Shown here one piece after another: positions 10,441-21,505 of a stretch of DNA of 64,000 nt. The stretch comes from Thysanoteuthis rhombus (Eukaryota; Mollusca; Cephalopoda; Oegopsida; Thysanoteuthidae). Location of the stretch: NCBI GenBank assembly GCA_963457665.1, contig OY735212.1, positions 19,784,247-19,848,246 of the forward strand, in the 5' to 3' direction. The notes under the pieces were generated by a model. It was not told where the DNA came from and did no database searches. It saw only the letters and a list, made by a program, of their open reading frames with translations. Every line of letters starts with the position of its first letter. The first letter of the stretch is position 1. Made by a program: the position numbers and the translations under genes.

Positions 10441-11129
10441 TAAAAATCATTCTTTCGGATCATATATATCCATTTCTTAATACATATTTAAAGTTTTGAT
10501 GTACGTACGTAAATGTATATATATATACTCTTATAACTCAAGAACAACACATTACTCGGTTTTAGAGGGGAATTCTATGGTCAATTTATGGTTGATATCA
10601 ATAATTTCACATAAAGGGGAACAACTCCAAATATTTCATCAAACATAGATAAAGGGAAACAACTTCAAGAATTTGATGAAAAAAAATTTTAATTCTTTTT
10701 ACAGCCGTAGCGAAAGGCGAAGCATTGGATATCTTATCATAAACATTTATAAGAGAGATGCAAGGCTTCTTCACCTGTCCATCATGCAGAAAACCCCAAA
10801 CCTGCTACAGACTTTCCTTTCTGCAGCCATTTTTTCTATCTCCTCCTTGCACGCTTTGACTGCGTATGAATGATTTTCATTATTTTTGATCCTCTCCTTT
10901 TTATAACTCATTTGTATGCTTTAGTGAATTTAGATGAAAAAGTTCACATTCTTACTAAATACATTCACTATACCTTAATGGCAATCTCATTTACAATTCA
11001 CTCCAGCAAGACTTTAAATTTCCCAAGTGTATTTTTGGTTGGAATTGATTGTATTGTACTAACTGTATACAGAATTATCTTATTACAGGAATTGATTGAG
11101 TTTAAAGAGAACTGTCCCAACTCATAAGT
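10441..11129. other. Unassigned; two adjacent short ORFs
   Basis: Plus-strand ORFs 10673-10873 and 10870-11127 overlap by 4 bases (ATGA). The second is hydrophobic. On the minus strand at 10770-10873 there is a lysine/glutamate-rich reading (AVKACKEEIEKMAAERK) that looks more protein-like than its neighbours, but it is only about 30 codons and I cannot name it. Confidence 0.35.
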
Positions 11130-11345
11130 GAACTAAGCAGCTACTTGGGGCCATATGGCCACCAGAGAGTATCCAAGAGTTGGTGGTGATGGTCCCCAGT
11201 TCAAATTCTACTCAGGGCTGATCAAAGGCGATCTTGGTCCTTGAATGAAATTCTACTTTGGGTCCTGTAAAGGCGGTGATGGTCCCCAAATCAAATTCTA
11301 TTCAGGTGAGCACAGACTCAAAGTCAGGAATTTATCTTTGTATTT
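11130..11345. repeat. Region with internal direct repeat, tRNA-like B box
   Basis: GGTGATGGTCCCCA followed by (G/A)TCAAATTCTA(C/T)TCAGG occurs at 11190-11219 and 11274-11306, period about 85. Both units contain a B-box-like (A)(G/A)TTCAAATTC or ATCAAATTC word. A degraded tRNA-like SINE is possible; no A box is convincing. Confidence 0.45.
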
Positions 11346-11869
11346 TGATTGTAGAGAAATACAACTTAAAACTTAATAGTTTGTGTAATACCATCAGCTG
11401 AAAGACAAACGAAACGAAGTCAGAAGCTGTTCCAATTCACCCCTTCTGATATTCTGATATGTTCATAAATCTTCGTACTAAGGGAATGCATAATGTCAAA
11501 TCTCACAGAAAGAGGCGCCAGTAGCAGAATACGAGAAATCAGTCTTTGTGAAATGTCAGGATTTGTAAGCTTAAAATAGTCCGCCATAATGGCAATGAGA
11601 GGAAGGAATAAAAAAGTTTTTGAAAGCAAGATTGGCAATTTCTTGGCAGAATCTAAGAGAAAAAAAGAGAAAAAAAGAGAAAAAAAACATAAAATAAAAA
11701 GTTCTAAGACAAATATGGATTTTGCAGAAGAGAAAAGATTGTTTTTTTCCTTTCCTTAAAAAAAAGATACTGTAAGAATTTTATGAAAAAATTTAAGAAT
11801 ATAAAAGGTTATATATTAGGTCTGAACGGGAAGTATGCAGCCATTCAATATTAACCAAAAAATAGCCTA
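11346..11869. other. Nothing recognised except a short purine repeat
   Basis: 11651-11690 is a 9-10 base tandem (AAGAGAAAAA units). The minus ORF 11420-11638 has no known motif. Confidence 0.45.
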
Positions 11870-12115
11870 CCTAGGGCAGTGACATCTTGCTACCCTTCAA
11901 AGAACTTCCCTTGGGACCTCATGCACTAATCCCACTGTCTTTTTCACTATTCAAGACCGTCTGCAAATTTCTTTTCTTTCAATGGCTAAGAGCCAGAAGT
12001 TGTAGGGAGATAAATCTGGACTGTATGGAGGGGGATACTGATAAACTAATGTTTTGCAAAAAAAATGAGCAAGTGACGTGAAGAATGACTAGCTCAGTCA
12101 TAGTGAAAGCAATGG
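11870..12115 (-). pseudogene. mariner-type transposase relic (C-terminal part)
   Basis: On the minus strand the frames read HYD-stop-ASHSSRHLLIFF, then after a frameshift LVYQYPPPYSPDLSPYNFWL, then AIERKEICRRS and HEVPREVL. This follows the mariner order HHDNA..H, HPPYSPDLAPSDYHLF, IPKEVF. The first acidic residue (HYD) is kept; the third catalytic Asp is replaced by Asn (SPYN). Spacing between the two is about 34 residues, fitting DD34D. At least three stops and one frameshift show it is dead. No terminal inverted repeats were found by eye. Confidence 0.75.
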
Positions 12116-13494
12116 CCGCAGCACACAAGCTCACTCCAAGATGCTCCATTGCCTGCCGAGTAAGCCCGTGAGAGAGTGTCTGATTACGTCTGCACACTAA
12201 ATACCTTTCTGATTGCTTCCCTGGTAGACCATGTCTGAACGACAGAAGAAGCATTCTGGATGAAAACATTTACTCTTATTATGTCTCGGAAGAAATGTGT
12301 TTTTTTCTCTTTTTTTAAATTTGCCAGTAGATGATTGTTCAGTCTTTTGGATTGTTTTCTATCAATAAAATGAAAACACACGTCTATTTGTTGTAAATTT
12401 TCCTTTTTTTCATCAGATCTCAGTAAATGTTGAAGGGCCTCTCAGAGCGCCGAGCCCCTAAGGCCCCCAAATCTCTTACTACATCTAGCTACATCACTAC
12501 ATGGGTAAAAAAAAAATGAAATAAAATTCTTAAAAAATGTGTCAAGATTTTAGAATCACTGCAGTTGTAACAATGCAAAAGATACAAGCCTGACACATTT
12601 TCGTTTGTGATAATGTGCTTGCAAAGGCAAAGATTTTTGAGTCGATATTTTGGACCCCTAAAGTACCTTCACTCATGTACTTTTAGTATTTATCCGTGAA
12701 TGTCTTTTGTCAAATTCTAATTGTCTGAATAATACTCAGCCTCTCAATGGTTGTGAGAACTATACAGAATATCACAAGCATGAATACAAAATAAAAAAAA
12801 TTAAGTTCTCAATATTCAGCTGTGATACGATCTGCACGAGCCAGTTAATGGTTTCTTACTGAAGAAAAAAATATACAAAAATAAATGAAGAACGTAGAGT
12901 AGGTTTTAAGGAAAGAAAAAAAAACTCATTTTGCCATGAGCTATAATTTCTGTGGAAAATTCAATGGAAAAGCCTTTTGCAATTGGATAACAGAGATTTT
13001 TCATTTAATGCAGGACAGTTTGCCCGAGGGAAAAACATCAGAATGCAAAATACACAAGAAACAACCAAAATCTGCTCATTAATGATGCCGATCACTTCAT
13101 AATGTGTTTTGCTGCAATGGAAGACCAGAGACCTAACGTCATGATGCATAGAGGGATATAACTACTGATATTCAGATCCATACCAGCATCAGGAAATCTG
13201 TAATCTGTCTGGGTTGGGAGATTTTATAGCATTAATATGTGCTAAATGGCTTATCTCTTAGAGAAGAAAATTATTTGCTGCTGATGCTGCAACCAACTCT
13301 AATAATTGATTAATTACATCATCCAATGAATTATCATTAATTATAATGAACTCATTAGAATTCTTAGATGAAAGTATTTTCTTCATTAATTTTAGACTAC
13401 ATTCCCTGTATCTTATTGTCAATCACATCTTTTTGTGTCACATACTCTATTTGAAGTGAGGATATGGTAATATAGCAGTATATTTGTGTCCTGT
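12116..13494. other. Mostly unassigned; includes a repeat M piece
   Basis: Apart from 12425-12500 (repeat M) no family was matched. ORFs at 11979-12269, 12184-12381 and 12961-13149 (minus) show no domain; the first overlaps the mariner relic in another frame. Confidence 0.45.
12425..12500 (-). repeat. Repeat M fragment
   Basis: GTAAATGTTGAAGGGCCTCTCAGAGCGCCGAGCCCCTAAGGCCC resembles 28050-28115, 45590-45650 and 55995-56050 (FTGAAGGG/CCC, GAGCCCC or AAGCCC, AATCTCTTACT). Class unknown. The strand is arbitrary. Confidence 0.5.
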
Positions 13495-13640
13495 CCAGCC
13501 ATAGGCTCCTGTGTCCAAATTGGTTAAGGCATCACCTATGGAAGACAAGCTCTTTATGATATGGGATGCAAGTTCAAGTTTCGTCAGTTGCTACCTCTTC
13601 ATTCTGAATTCATGCTCTATACTTTAGAAAGTACAGAGTA
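13495..13640 (+). mobile_element. tRNA-like repeat (SINE-J)
   Basis: TGTCCAAATTGGTTAAGGC resembles a tRNA D-arm/A box with one mismatch (third base T for G), and AAGTTCAAGTTTCG about 45 bases downstream matches the B box GTTCRA core. The single copy was not found elsewhere in this window, so the SINE call rests only on the boxes. Confidence 0.45.
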
Positions 13641-13674
13641 TCTGACCAATAAATATGTTACAAAAATAAGCAAT

Positions 13675-14040
13675 AAGTCTGGTTAATCTATCAATAGAAA
13701 CAGTCAAGTGACCAATATCTTCTTGCAGTGCGCCTCGCTGGATGAATCGATTGAAAAATCAATGAATAGATCACTTCTTCCGCGTTTTGTCAGGCTATGA
13801 CCACGAAAAATGTTGGAATTAAACGCAAGCTAAAGGACCCATGGAGCAGAAACTAACGCTGTAAATTTAACCCCCACTGAAAACCTATTTTGAGGAGGGG
13901 GGCGGGTATTGCAAAAAAAAAAAAAAATGTTTTTTTCTAGACAATATAAGGAATAATGTTTAAATTTTCGTCCCTTTAGTTCTAGTGATGCAGTCTGTAC
14001 ATGCAACTTGTATACAGAAAGCTAGCCAGACTCTGGAAGA
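13675..14040 (+). mobile_element. Family A copy, 3'-truncated
   Basis: Starts AAGTCTGGTTAATCTATCAATAGAAACAGTCA and keeps the central words CACTGAAAACCTATTTTGAGGAG, a poly-A stretch at 13913-13927 and CCCTTTAGTTCTAGTG. It stops around AGCTAGCCAGACTCTGGAAGA, before the GACAGTTTCTAATA end. Confidence 0.75.
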
Positions 14041-14189
14041 CATTGGACCTGTTATAATCAAGATTCTATTTAAAAAGGCCTGTAGTTGGCAGCTGTTACG
14101 AAGGAGAAAACATTGAAATATCAGCTTGAATTTTTTAATGATTAGTCATCTATGATATCGATTTGTCTGCATTGACAAATGTCAGTGAG

Positions 14190-14612
14190 CAAGTCTGGTT
14201 AGTCACTCAATAGGAACTGTCATGAGACCAATGTCTTTTGGCAGCTTGCCATGTTGGGGATGATCAATTTGAAGATTGAGGAAAAAGGGATGATCAATGA
14301 ATAATTTACCTCTCTTACATTTGTTGGGCAGTGGTCACTGAAAAGTTCAAATTCAAAAGAAAAAAATAAGTGTAAATGCTGCCAGACTCTAACTGAGGCA
14401 CCAATCGTGCATGAACTTACATTGTAAATTGAAACCTTTACTAGAAAATTGATTTTCAAAAAAAAATTTTTTTTGACTTTTTTCCTAGCAATAATAAGTG
14501 AGTATTCGAAGTTTCAACCCTCTAGCTCCACATAGATTGATTGCCATTCATGGGAAATCACTTAAAAACTGAAGAAACTTATTTTGACATTTTTGGTTTA
14601 CAGTTTCTAATA
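14190..14612 (+). mobile_element. Family A copy, nearly full length (reference)
   Basis: Family A is about 430-450 bases. In this orientation it runs: AAGTCTGGTTAGTCACTCAATAG, GAACTGTCATGAGACCAATGTC, two TGATCAAT words 40-50 bases apart, TGTTGGGCAGTGGTCACTG, a T/A/G homopolymer-prone middle, CCCTCTAGCTCCA, then TTTTTGGTTTACAGTTTCTAATA. The motif (A)GAAACTGTCA near the left end is inverted at the right end (TGACAGTTTC), giving a subterminal inverted repeat, but the extreme ends do not match each other. It encodes nothing obvious. I infer a non-autonomous transposable element, possibly a DNA transposon derivative; class not established. Confidence 0.75.
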
Positions 14613-14811
14613 TACATATATGCAAAACATTTGTTTCTTGATGCTCTTTCCGAAGTCAAGAGAACCATTTCTTCCTATCACGATGAAGATGTTAGATGAT
14701 AGAGATCAAAGGATTATGAAAAACTTAATTACATCTATGGATCAGTTGATTCACTTTGTGATACTGCGAAATCCAGAGATTGATAAGACTTTTGCTATCA
14801 TAACAGAGAAG

Positions 14812-14858
<47 letters not shown>

Positions 14859-15358
14859 GAGAAACTTCATAGCTTTAAACACCAAGTACATATAAAAAAC
14901 ATTTTTCGAAAAGTTTACATCATTTCAGTCAATAATTTCCTATATCTATTAATGTAATTTATGTAGTGTTTTCAGTGGGTTTTATGTTTTATATTGAGTT
15001 AAATATCACAGTACTTAATGTTTTCTTGTTTGGATATAATATATATATAATTTTACAATGGTTGATCTTCAATCCAACCACTTCTTCATTGAACTTTTGA
15101 CTTTACCCAGTGCCTAAGATGGTTCCGACAGGCTCCGATTAGGCTGTATATGTGTGTAAAATTCAGATGTGGTTTCCAATTTCACAAAAAAAGATTTGTA
15201 AGGTATGCATTCACTCTCACCTTATTAATAATGATTTGATTTCCATCTATTTCAATATGATACTGAAAATCTAATTCGCACAACCAAATTTGGTATGCAT
15301 ACTCAATGGACCTAGAGAAAGGTTTTAAAGTAAGATGTATTCACCACAAAAAGGACAA

Positions 15359-15361
<3 letters not shown>
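14613..15361. other. Unassigned, with a (TA)n tract
   Basis: The plus ORF 14620-14895 begins right after family A and ends in the (TA)n tract at 14813-14854, giving an alternating Y-I tail. About 60 codons before the tract have ordinary composition but no motif I recognise. The rest is AT-rich. Confidence 0.4.
14813..14854. repeat. (TA)n microsatellite
   Basis: About 42 bases of TA. Confidence 0.95.

Positions 15362-15409
<48 letters not shown>
15362..15409. repeat. (TA)n microsatellite
   Basis: About 48 bases of TA, followed at 15436-15452 by a short (TG)n run. Confidence 0.95.
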
Positions 15410-15412
<3 letters not shown>

Positions 15413-15938
15413 ATCATATAGTGATGTAAGTAAATGTGTGTGTGTGTGTGTTTGTTGTGCAGAACAGACCAGTAACAGGAAAATTCAGTGTAATTAAAAA
15501 ATTGCATAAATAAACTGTTTAATTCCTAATATAAAACAACTTGTAAACAAATTAGAAACAGTACATATACATACATATGTATATAAACAGGTATGTGTGC
15601 ATTTGTGTATGTGTATATATATGTATACACACAGAAATACATTTTCTCATAAAGATGATTATATGGTATGTATACTATATATGCAGCATGCTTTCACTTA
15701 GTTTTAGTTACAAACAAGAAAGAATTTTCTTAAGAATGTTTAAGAATAAATAATTTCTTTTGTTTATAAAATGAATGCAGGAATATGACCTTTGTAAATG
15801 TTCTTTATTCTATTAATGTCGTCACAGACTAATCTCTTTCATAAAGAATTAATCACTACTACCCACAAGAGACCGGTTTGAACACTGTTGCTGGGTTTAG
15901 GTTATTTATGTCTTCAGCCATTTGTATGTATCTATCTG
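15410..15938. other. Nothing recognised
   Basis: AT-rich with ATACATATGTATAT-like words near 15560-15640. No ORF of interest. Confidence 0.5.
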
Positions 15939-16346
15939 ATGCATCCTCCTGATAGTCACCTATGGAACTGAAACATGGAACCTAACCAAGAGATAGACTC
16001 GCAAACTGAGAAGCATGCAATGCACACATGAGAAAATCATGCTCAACTTCACATGGAGAGATTACAAGACATCAAAGTATATCAGGAAGAAAACAGGAGT
16101 CTGAGACATCATAGAATCTATTATAAGACTTAAATGGCAATGGGCAGGCCATGTTGCAAGAATGAAAGACAACCGATGGACATCACAACTCATAACATGG
16201 ATATCCAGAGATCACATGCAAAACTGAGGCCGACAAAATACAAGATGGAGGGATGAACTAGACAAATTTAGAAAATACTGACTCTGCGACGCTCATGATA
16301 GAAAAATGTGGCGGATCCTGGGGAAGATCTAAAAGGCTTATGATGA
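15939..16346 (+). mobile_element. RTE-1 LINE fragment
   Basis: 5'-truncated copy starting near ATCCTCCTGATAGTCACC (peptide ILLIVTYGTETWNLT). Sense codons continue with RMKDNRWTSQLITWI and a RWRDELDKFRKY-type stretch. The tail is weak: AAAAGGCTTATGATGATAA. Contains stop codons inside the frame. Confidence 0.82.
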
Positions 16347-16409
16347 TAATTAATCTATCTAGAGATCATCCAGCCCTGACCATTCATTGAAGAAGCTTGA
16401 AATTTTGCA

Positions 16410-16708
16410 CACATCCTGACCTCAATAAGTAAGGAGAATTTTTTTTTTTGAAAATCCATCCCTACCCAAATAGGTTTTTAGTGGGTGTCCAATTCACATT
16501 ATAGGTTTATGCAAAATTGTACCCTTAGTTTGTGTCCAAATGCATTCATGCTTATTTTTCAACATTTGGACATTTTATCGATCAAAGCCCAAAAATGCAA
16601 AAGAAGTAACTTGTTCATTGATTTCCCATTTTTCCAATTTGCCAGTTGAACACCTTGAAACGATATGCTTCCCAGAGACGTTAACAATTGAGTGACTAAC
16701 TGGACTTG
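16410..16708 (-). mobile_element. Family A copy, 5'-shortened in this direction
   Basis: Contains GGTTTTTAGTGGGTGTCCAATT, TGTACCCTTAGTTTGTGTCC, CATTCATGCTTATTTTTC, AAAAGAAGTAACTTGTTCATTGA and ends ATTGAGTGACTAACTGGACTTG. The GTTGACAGTTTCTAATA-side end is absent. It lies about 60 bases after an RTE-1 tail. Confidence 0.72.
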
Positions 16709-16922
16709 GGTTTTGTGGGGATTTTTTTTTCTTTCATAATTTTATGGTTCAAACCATTCTGGTAACATTTTCTCTCTACGTAACTCAATTCTACCACCAA
16801 CACCACTTAATTTATGAGGTAGAAGCATATGAAAGGCAGTGATTAATAATTTCCCTTGGAATGCTAATCTTAAATGAATCCTGCTCCTAAATGAAATTTA
16901 TACCTAGTTATTTGAAAATATA

Positions 16923-17215
16923 CAGGTCTGGTTAATCAGTCAATAGAAACTGTCATTTGACCAAAGTCTTTTGGCAGCATGGCATGTTGGGGATGATCAG
17001 TTATATAATGGTAAACGGAATGATCAATGAATATTACTCTTGTCAACTGAAGTAGGGCAATGATCATTAAAAAGTCTGAAATTTCTCAAGTTTGAGCGCT
17101 GCGAAACACAAACTACGGCACCAATTAGCATAAACTCACTTTGTAAATTGAACCTCCGCTTAAAAAATCCTATTTTGGGTGTGTATTTTTCAAAAAACGA
17201 AAAGCATCTTTCTAA
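16923..17215 (+). mobile_element. Family A copy, 3'-truncated
   Basis: Well-kept left end: CAGGTCTGGTTAATCAGTCA, GAAACTGTCATTTGACC, TTTTGGCAGCATGGCATGTT. It fades after TATTTTGGGTGTGTATTTTTC and is not traceable beyond about 17215. Confidence 0.75.
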
Positions 17216-18014
17216 TGTATCAAAATGTATCACAATGTCAGCCAAGAGGGTACTCCTGTAGAAGGAGTATTTAATGAGGAGCAAATGTTTACATTTTCAG
17301 TCATCGCAAATTAGTAGATCTAAAAAGCATTGCTCTATTTTTTTATAGTCTGTTAAAAATGTCATTTCATTGACACAGAGACTTGGTGGATATACCACAA
17401 ACTTGATGGTGAGAAAGATCTCACTCTCCCCACACCTGCAACTAAGTGGGCTGCTTCTTTTATTTCCCTGGAGGTCAACAACAGCAAGTTGACTGCCAAC
17501 TTCTTTCTTTGCTTCTAATTACATGTTTCTGATAACCCAAATACATTATCACTTACTTAACCTTAACAACCTATTTTCTCCATTGCTAATGTAATCGATT
17601 CAGATATCACCACAAAAAACAGAACTGGCTGTTGCCACACCAAACTTAACTCCAACACTTATTCAACAAGAGACAATTACTGCGACTTTTATATGTTATA
17701 ATAAATTCAATTTAGGTATATAATGGTAAAAAATTTATTGTAATAAATTTAATTCTAAAAGAGTGCATCAAGGCAGCAATTTTTCATTTAAACATATGCT
17801 AACGAAAAACAACAGACAAATTTTGTCTATTCAACTTTTTTGTCAATTTTTCTTGTTTGTAGACAAACTGTTTAATGACAAGAACAAATTTATGCAAAAA
17901 TGTACCAAAATGTTGATGTTCTGAAAGTTGAATGATCTTGAATCTTACAGCATCAAAAATTTGGTACATCTTCACAATTTTGTCATAAAACAGTTTGACC
18001 ACTATCGAGAAAAA
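17216..18014. other. Unassigned, with a SINE-H-like piece
   Basis: 17635-17700 (CAAACTTAACTCCAACAC, GACAATTACTGCGACTTT) matches the upstream part of the SINE-H copy at 2696-3230. No box elements are present. The ORFs 17024-17284 and 17799-18002 are not recognisable. Confidence 0.45.
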
Positions 18015-18222
18015 TTGACAAAATGGACATCACAACTCCTAACATGGATCCCCAGAGATCACATCAGAAACCAAGGCCAACAGAACACAAGATGGAGAGA
18101 TGAACTAGACAAATTCAGGAAATACTGGCTCTGTGATACCTATGATAGAGAATTGTTGCAAATCCTGGAGAAGGTCTATGTCCAACGACAGACATTAAAA
18201 GACTGATGATGATGATGATGAT
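18015..18222 (+). mobile_element. RTE-1 LINE 3' fragment
   Basis: The frame reads KWTSQLLTWIPRDHIRNQ, RWRDELDKFRKYWL and VYVQRQTLKD, and is open to the stop at 18204-18206. The stop TGA is followed by five more TGA units. This is the copy that shows most clearly that stop codon and tail coincide. It forms the end of the ORF 17928-18206, whose first ~28 codons are unrelated sequence. Confidence 0.88.
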
Positions 18223-18345
18223 GAAATGAAGTTTGTCCATTGACTTCCTTAAATTAGGTGAGGATTGTTCTTGTTCTTGTTGTTGCTGAGGTAGGAAAAA
18301 CAAAGTCAACTAAAGCATCCAATTTGGAAAGTAGTTCAACCATAT
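18223..18345 (+). mobile_element. SINE-H 3' part
   Basis: TTAGGTGAGGATTGTTCTTGTT, GTTGCTGAGG and AAAGTCAACT match the T-rich and AACTCCAG segments of the SINE-H copies at 2696-3230 and 3460-3725. It starts directly after the RTE-1 (TGA)n tail. Confidence 0.55.
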
Positions 18346-18479
18346 CTACACATATTGTTTGTTAAAAGCACCAATGCTTATCAACTGAAAGGTAATTAAA
18401 CAAAGATCCCATCCGATAATAATTTGCTGGATAATATGATTTTCCTGATACCAGCTTCCCAGTTATAACACGGTCCATT

Positions 18480-18773
18480 ATAAGCAGCTGAAACTTGTAA
18501 CCTAATCAAGAAATCAGCTCTCAAACTGAGAACCATACAACATGCACAAGAAGAAATTATGCTAAGCGTCCCACAAGAAGATCACAAAACAGTATAGTAT
18601 GTCGGAGAGAAAAACAGGTATCAGAAATATCCTAAAGAACATTAGTAAACTTAAAAGACAATGGGCAGGCCATGTTGGAAGGATATCAGACCACAACTGC
18701 ACATTGCAACTCACAATATAGATCCTTTGATAACATGGGCAAGATTGTGGCTGGCAAAAAAGTAAGAAGGTCT
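18480..18773 (+). mobile_element. RTE-1 LINE fragment, tail lost
   Basis: CTCAAACTGAGAACCATACAACATG, AAACTTAAAAGACAATGGGCAGG and CATGTTGGAAGG follow the RTE-1 order, but the copy stops at AAAAGTAAGAAGG (RWRDEL region) where an opposite-strand copy begins. Confidence 0.78.
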
Positions 18774-19280
18774 AATGATCATGATCATCATCAGCCTTTT
18801 AGCATCCACCGTTGGACATAGACCTTATCCAAGATTCATGAGACCTCTCTATTGCAGAGCCAAAACTTTCTGAATTTGTCTTGCTTGTTACACCATCTTA
18901 CTTTGTATCGGCCACAATTTTGCATGCAATTTCTAGGGATCCATTCTTGCAACATGACCAGCCCACTTTCCATAAGTAAATTATGGTGTCTTGTGATTTC
19001 TTTAAGTGAGTTTGATCATGATTCTCTAATGTGCATGTTGCATGGTTCTCAGCTTTAGAGTCAATCTTTTTGTTTGACTCCATGTCTCTGCTCCATAGGT
19101 GACTATAGGGAGGATGTATTGGTTGTATGCCCTTCTTTTTAAGACAAGTGGAATATTCTTGTTCTTACAAGTCCAGCTTGCTCTACCTCATGTGACTCTT
19201 CAGTTGATTTTTTTCTTCTTTTGAGGACTTCATGGATTTTGTTGTCCTTGGTAGATGTAGCAGTTTCTGAGTGTTTTGGC
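18774..19280 (-). mobile_element. RTE-1 LINE fragment, opposite strand
   Basis: Starts on the plus strand with (ATCATC) and CAGCCTTTTAGCATCC, which is sense LKG-stop plus tail on the minus strand. It continues back through TTGCATGGTTCTCAGC (ENHAT/LRTMQ region) to the IENVEVEKVDHY region near 19240. About 30 bases are deleted between GATCCA and TTCTTGC at 18940. Together with 18480-18773 it forms a tail-to-tail inverted pair. Confidence 0.82.
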
Positions 19281-20349
19281 ACCATGATGAACAGAAATGA
19301 AAAAAACTGGCAGACAAGTAGGAGGACCTCAGCCAAGCAACAGAATCTAAATAAAGTAGTCGTAGAATGATGATGATGATGATGACCATCATCATCAATA
19401 TCATCATCTCCACTTTGGCAATCTTTCACATTTTGTAATTCTGTCACTCTCTGAATTAACTCATTCAGACCTTAGTTTTTTTTTTCTCTAACGGTTACAA
19501 AGCAAGGGCGACAATGGATGGATGGGAAGTCATATATCATTTTGAAGGTCATAAGACATCGATTTTATTTGAGGCAAAATCACACAAATATCACAGTCAT
19601 GTGACCTCATTATGTATTCAAAATGGCCACAAAATTTAATGAATGAGTGAAAAGCAGCTAAAATTTCATTCTATGAATATAGGACATGATTTAATTCAGT
19701 AGATCATTTACAAAATCAGACAACCATAGCCGTCAAAAGTGAGGAAGGGTTCTATCATTTTTTTCATATGTGCGTGTGTATTTGTGTGCTATTTGTGAAT
19801 TTTTTTGTTTGCGTATTAGTTCGTTAACTTGCTTGTTTGTTCCAGTGCTCCTGGCCATACCGTTTTATCCACAGACTTGGAAATTGACATCAGTACTCCC
19901 CTTAAGCTCCTCTAAAATTGCTTTTTTTTTTTTTTTTTTAAATATTGTTGATCTTTTGGGGCCTTATTCTGACAGGTCTATTCATAACATCAAGATTCTC
20001 CAGAATCTACATGTTTTTAGGTGCTTTTTCTTACTCTATTTTGAAAGTTTTCCAGTGGAAATAGACAGTCATGAATAGAACTTATTCTAACCATATCTAT
20101 TCTTCAGTGGAATTCTTTTCACATGACTTCAAATTTTGATGCCAGAGTTGTTCAATTATTGCTGTGATAGCAAGTTTATATTGAATTTTGTACATTTGTT
20201 GTGATTCCCCAACATAGGAATAATTGCATGTTTTATTCAGGTTTAACACTGTTATCTGCAATTACAATAAAAGATGCTCTTTCATAGTTTGTGGTTGCTT
20301 ATTTTAAATTTAGTGGTTGAATTGTCATTCTTTTCTAACCATAATTTTG
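19281..20349. other. Unassigned
   Basis: Contains (GAT)n/(ATC)n pieces at 19368-19410 and a T run at 19921-19939. The ORFs 19139-19447 and 19183-19413 (minus) are RTE-1 antisense or trinucleotide-repeat products. The plus ORF 19770-20078 (102 codons) has a hydrophobic stretch but no motif I know. Confidence 0.45.
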
Positions 20350-20500
20350 AACAAGTTTGGTTAGTCACTCAATAGAAACTGTCACTTGCCCAACATCTTT
20401 TGGCAGCATAAGGTGTTAGGGGTGATTTTATTCAAATTTTTCCCCTATGATCAAAGGGTGATAATTTCAATCATAAGTTATTTCCCTTGATGACGACCTT
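20350..20500 (+). mobile_element. Family A 5' fragment
   Basis: AAGTTTGGTTAGTCACTCAATAG, GAAACTGTCACTTGCCCAACATC, TTTTGGCAGCATAAGGTGTTAG, then a rearranged region with TGATCAAAGGGTGAT. Confidence 0.7.
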
Positions 20501-21384
20501 CGTGTTTTGGGTTTTTTTCCATGAATTCAAGAGTTGAAATGTTTTTGTAAAACTCATTAACATGATTTTCAGTGTAGTTTTATGCTTAAGCTAACAGTAA
20601 TGTTGGCTTTATAATCTGTAGCCAAAATGTTGCTTATTTAATCCACTAAAACCAGCCACAGCCTGTCTCTGGAAGTGGATGCAAAGGTAGGACTAGTAGT
20701 TCTACTTGTATAATGACTAGGATGCAAGCAGAGATTTCTTTATTGTTGTTTTAACTGTAGTGATTTTGATGTTACACTTTGTCAATATTCTCTTAAAACA
20801 CACTCAGGCTTAAAAAAGGCAGAAGCAAAATACACTCAAATAACAATTCTGAATATGAAGAATCAAATTTATTATAAAACATTTATATAACCAAGACTAG
20901 TCCATGACCTGTCACTTCACTGATGATTATCATGAGCGTACAAAACAAAAATTGATGTAATATTTGGTTAAAAATCTTCAAAACTAAATCAACAACATTT
21001 TAATGATATTAGTTCGAATGATCATTCTCTATAATCAATGAATAAATGATGATGACTTGTAATGCCTGGCAGCAACAGACTCGGTTGACGGCTGCTACCA
21101 ATACTATGAGTGTGACAGCCATGGCTCTCATGATATAGGTGTGTGTGTGTGTCATTCATGGAGGAAACAAGAAACTGGAGCAGATTTTGCTAATATTTCA
21201 ATACTTATTCAAATTACTTTCAGAACAATCTTATAGTAATGAAACATTGCCTTAAGTGGTTGAAGTAATTTTTTGTTCCGGAAAATTGCACTTGAGATGG
21301 TTCTATGCTTTACATGTTTCACTGGGGTAGGTTTTGTTTTCAAAGAGTTCTGTGAATCTGGAAGGAAAAAAGGATTTTTTTCTT
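20501..21384. other. Nothing recognised
   Basis: AT-rich; a short (GT)n run at 21139-21152. No ORF over 60 codons. Confidence 0.5.
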
Positions 21385-21505
21385 CTTACTAATTCATTGA
21401 TAACCCTTTTTGGAAATTCTTTTGTTGATCACCCCAAACATGACATTTGCCAAAGAGACGTTGGTCATGAGATAGTTTCTGTTGAGTGACCAGCCAGACT
21501 TGTTA
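21385..21505 (-). mobile_element. Family A terminal fragment
   Basis: CTAATTCATTGATAACCC, TTGTTGATCACCCCAAACATG and TAGTTTCTGTTGAGTGACCAGCCAGACTTG are the right end of reverse-orientation copies. Confidence 0.7.

Noticed and set aside
10770-10873. Short K/E-rich reading frame as an exon or transposase piece
   Set aside because: About 30 codons only, no motif match that I can defend.
14190-14612. Family A as a Helitron
   Set aside because: The right end TTTCTAA followed by T looked like CTRR|T, but there is no GC-rich hairpin just upstream and the left end does not begin with TC after A. Evidence too weak.
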